Shown here: positions 62,820 to 64,000 of the stretch, in pieces
Numbering within the stretch: the first letter of the stretch is position 1
Layout: each line of letters opens with the position of its first letter
Assembly (NCBI GenBank): GCA_963575745.1
Contig: CAUYUJ010015504.1
Location: 156,411 to 220,410, forward strand
Direction of reading: 5' to 3'
DNA from: Prorocentrum cordatum
Lineage: Eukaryota > Sar > Dinophyceae > Prorocentrales > Prorocentraceae
Length of the DNA: 64,000 bases
Translations under genes and position numbers: made by a program
Notes under the pieces: model-generated
The model's database searches: none
What the model was told of the DNA's origin: nothing
Seen by the model: only the letters and a program-made list of their open reading frames with translations

Positions 62820-63655
62820 GGAGGTCCAAGATGGCCCAAGATGGCTCCAAGAGCGCTCCAAGAGTCCAAGATGATCTCCAAGATGCCTCAAGATACCCTA
62901 AGATGCCTCAGTATGGCCCCGATTATGCTCCAGGAAACCCCAAGACCGCCCCAAGACCGCCCAAAGTGGCCAAACAGCTCCCCAAGGAGCCCCCCAAGAG
63001 GCCAAGATCATGCCACAACCTAAGGAAAATCAATGTTTTTGGGTTTCTCGCTTTTTCGGTTTCGATGGCCATTCGAGGCCTCAACACAGCCCCAAGATGG
63101 CCCAATAGGGCCCCAAGAGAGGCCCAAGAGAGCCCCAAGACGGCCTCAAGAGCGCCCATGAGCGCTCCAAGGTCCTCACGAGGGGCCCAAGAGGCCATTC
63201 GAGGCACTCTAGAGGGGCGGCGCTAATTAAGACCCCCCCCTTGTTTGATAGATCTCCTCCAACATGGCCCCAAGAGCGTCCCGAAGGCTCCCAAGAGCGC
63301 CCCAATCGCGCCCCAAGAGGGCCCCAAGAGGCCCCGAGAGGCACCCAAGGGGCCTCCAAGAGGCTCCCAAGAGACCCCCAAGAGGCCACAAGCGGCTCCC
63401 CGAAGTACGCAAGAGTTTTTTTCCTGGGGAGCGCGAAAACGCAGGGGGTGAGGCGTCACCCCGCTCGAAACTGTGCAATCGAGCGGGGGTGACGGGCCAG
63501 CCAGTGCGCTGCCGACGCAGACGGTGCTGGGGCCAGGTGTGGCATTGCAACCAGAGCCGCAACAGCACCGAGAAAGGTTGAGCCCGAGGTACGCAAGAGG
63601 CCCCCGGGACCGCCAAGAGGCCCCAAAGACGGCCCAAGAGGCCCCCAAGCTCGCC
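62820..63655. repeat. CCAAGAGGCC-type degenerate repeat, plus orientation
   Basis: CCAAGATGGC, CCAAGACCGC and CCAAGAGGCC words at 62826-63010, 63090-63215, 63265-63400 and 63590-63650. A TTTTTGGGTTTCTCGC island at 63035 has partners in the 14.6-18.8 kb blocks. Confidence 0.8.
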
Positions 63656-63660
63656 ATTGT

Positions 63661-63873
63661 CCTCCTCCTCCTCCTCCTCCTCCTCCCTCCTCCCCCCCTC
63701 CCTCCTCCTCCTCCCCTCCTCCTCCTCCTCCTCCTCCTCCTCCTCCTCCTCCTCCTCCTCCTCCCTCCTCCTCCTCCTCCTCCTCCTCCTCCTCCTCCTC
63801 CTCCTCCTCCTCCTCCTCCTCCTCCTCCTCCTCCTCCTCCTCCTCCTCCTCCTCCTCCTCCTCCTCCTCCCTC
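63661..63873. repeat. CTC microsatellite
   Basis: About 210 bp of CTC triplets with CCC interruptions, pure from about 63775. Confidence 0.97.
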
Positions 63874-64000
63874 CCCTGGGACTCATTTCTGGACGGGCTG
63901 GTGGGTTTCTTTTTTTGATTGACGGCTCCAAGGACAGATCCAGGAAGCGGGGTGGTCTCGGCTGGGGCACAAGGCGAGATATGGCTACGGCGGCGCATAG
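63874..64000. other. Right edge, no feature
   Basis: Unique sequence; GGCTACGGCGGCG near the end is discussed among rejected items. Confidence 0.5.

Noticed and set aside
63970-63992. Second DinoSL-like word: minus strand CCGTAGCCAT near the right edge
   Set aside because: Only the first 10 bases match; the following ATCTCGCC does not. A 10-base match in 64 kb on two strands is not rare enough to call.
1-64000. Bacterial-type operons, Shine-Dalgarno sites, CRISPR arrays, tRNA or rRNA genes
   Set aside because: Tandem repeats here lack the repeat-spacer regularity of CRISPR, no cloverleaf or rRNA core was seen, and the DinoSL and LINEs point to a eukaryotic nuclear genome.

Overview
The window looks like nuclear DNA of a dinoflagellate. 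The strongest evidence is a 22-nt near-exact copy of the dinoflagellate spliced-leader sequence (DinoSL) at 31153-31174 on the minus strand. It ends in a sense sequence that is not a splice donor, so it is a reinserted mRNA relic and not an SL RNA gene. Other features agree: high GC, very few conventional genes, dense microsatellites (CTC/GAG, GTT, GGC), several unrelated tandem satellites, and several decayed non-LTR retrotransposons (LINEs) of types that I associate from memory with dinoflagellate genomes. Species cannot be read from the window; the high GC would suit a Prorocentrum-like genome, but that is a guess. One 100-base run of N (2689-2788) is an assembly gap.

Layout. 1-3.6 kb: compound GTT microsatellite plus GACCCACC-type minisatellites, then an assembly gap and a 77-bp satellite. 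3.6-10.5 kb: mostly non-coding with purine-rich tracts and a few short acidic reading frames of uncertain status. 10.5-14.6 kb: an interspersed repeat family around two GGC arrays, a 1.3-kb CAGCCT-based higher-order array and a 73-bp satellite. 14.6-18.8 kb: degenerate CCAAGAGGCC-type sequence. 19.9-21.4 kb: a degenerate 15-bp repeat. 22.6-23.4 kb: a 78-bp satellite. 26.0-27.7 kb: a 120-150-bp satellite.

28.2-52.0 kb is the biologically richest part. It holds four LINE-like elements and one unidentified coding block, all broken by frameshifts. In coordinate order they are: element E (minus, 28.2-31.17 kb, 5' end marked by the DinoSL relic); block D (minus, 31.2-34.8 kb, no recognised family, one WW-like motif); element A (minus, 35.1-38.6 kb, endonuclease remnant, RT, zinc finger and a GPPCETW domain); element B (plus, 39.2-44.9 kb, zinc-ribbon/coiled-coil ORF1-like part, then RNase H, then APE endonuclease, then RT); element C (minus, 46.3-52.0 kb, ORF1-like coiled coil, APE, RT, RNase H). 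In elements B, C and E a catalytic residue or motif of the RT is lost; in A the catalytic aspartates survive but lie in different frames. None could be active as sequenced.

52-64 kb: mostly non-coding, with two pairs of MITE-like dispersed repeats (each with a partner near 15.5 or 21.4 kb), a GAG/CTC inverted microsatellite, a fold-back element, one probable GC3-rich exon near 57.0-57.3 kb, a G-quadruplex-prone GGGGA array, more CCAAGAGGCC-type sequence and a large CTC array at the right edge. I saw no rRNA, tRNA or CRISPR and no promoter or terminator that I could defend. The domain calls below rest on reading motifs by eye; no database search was possible.
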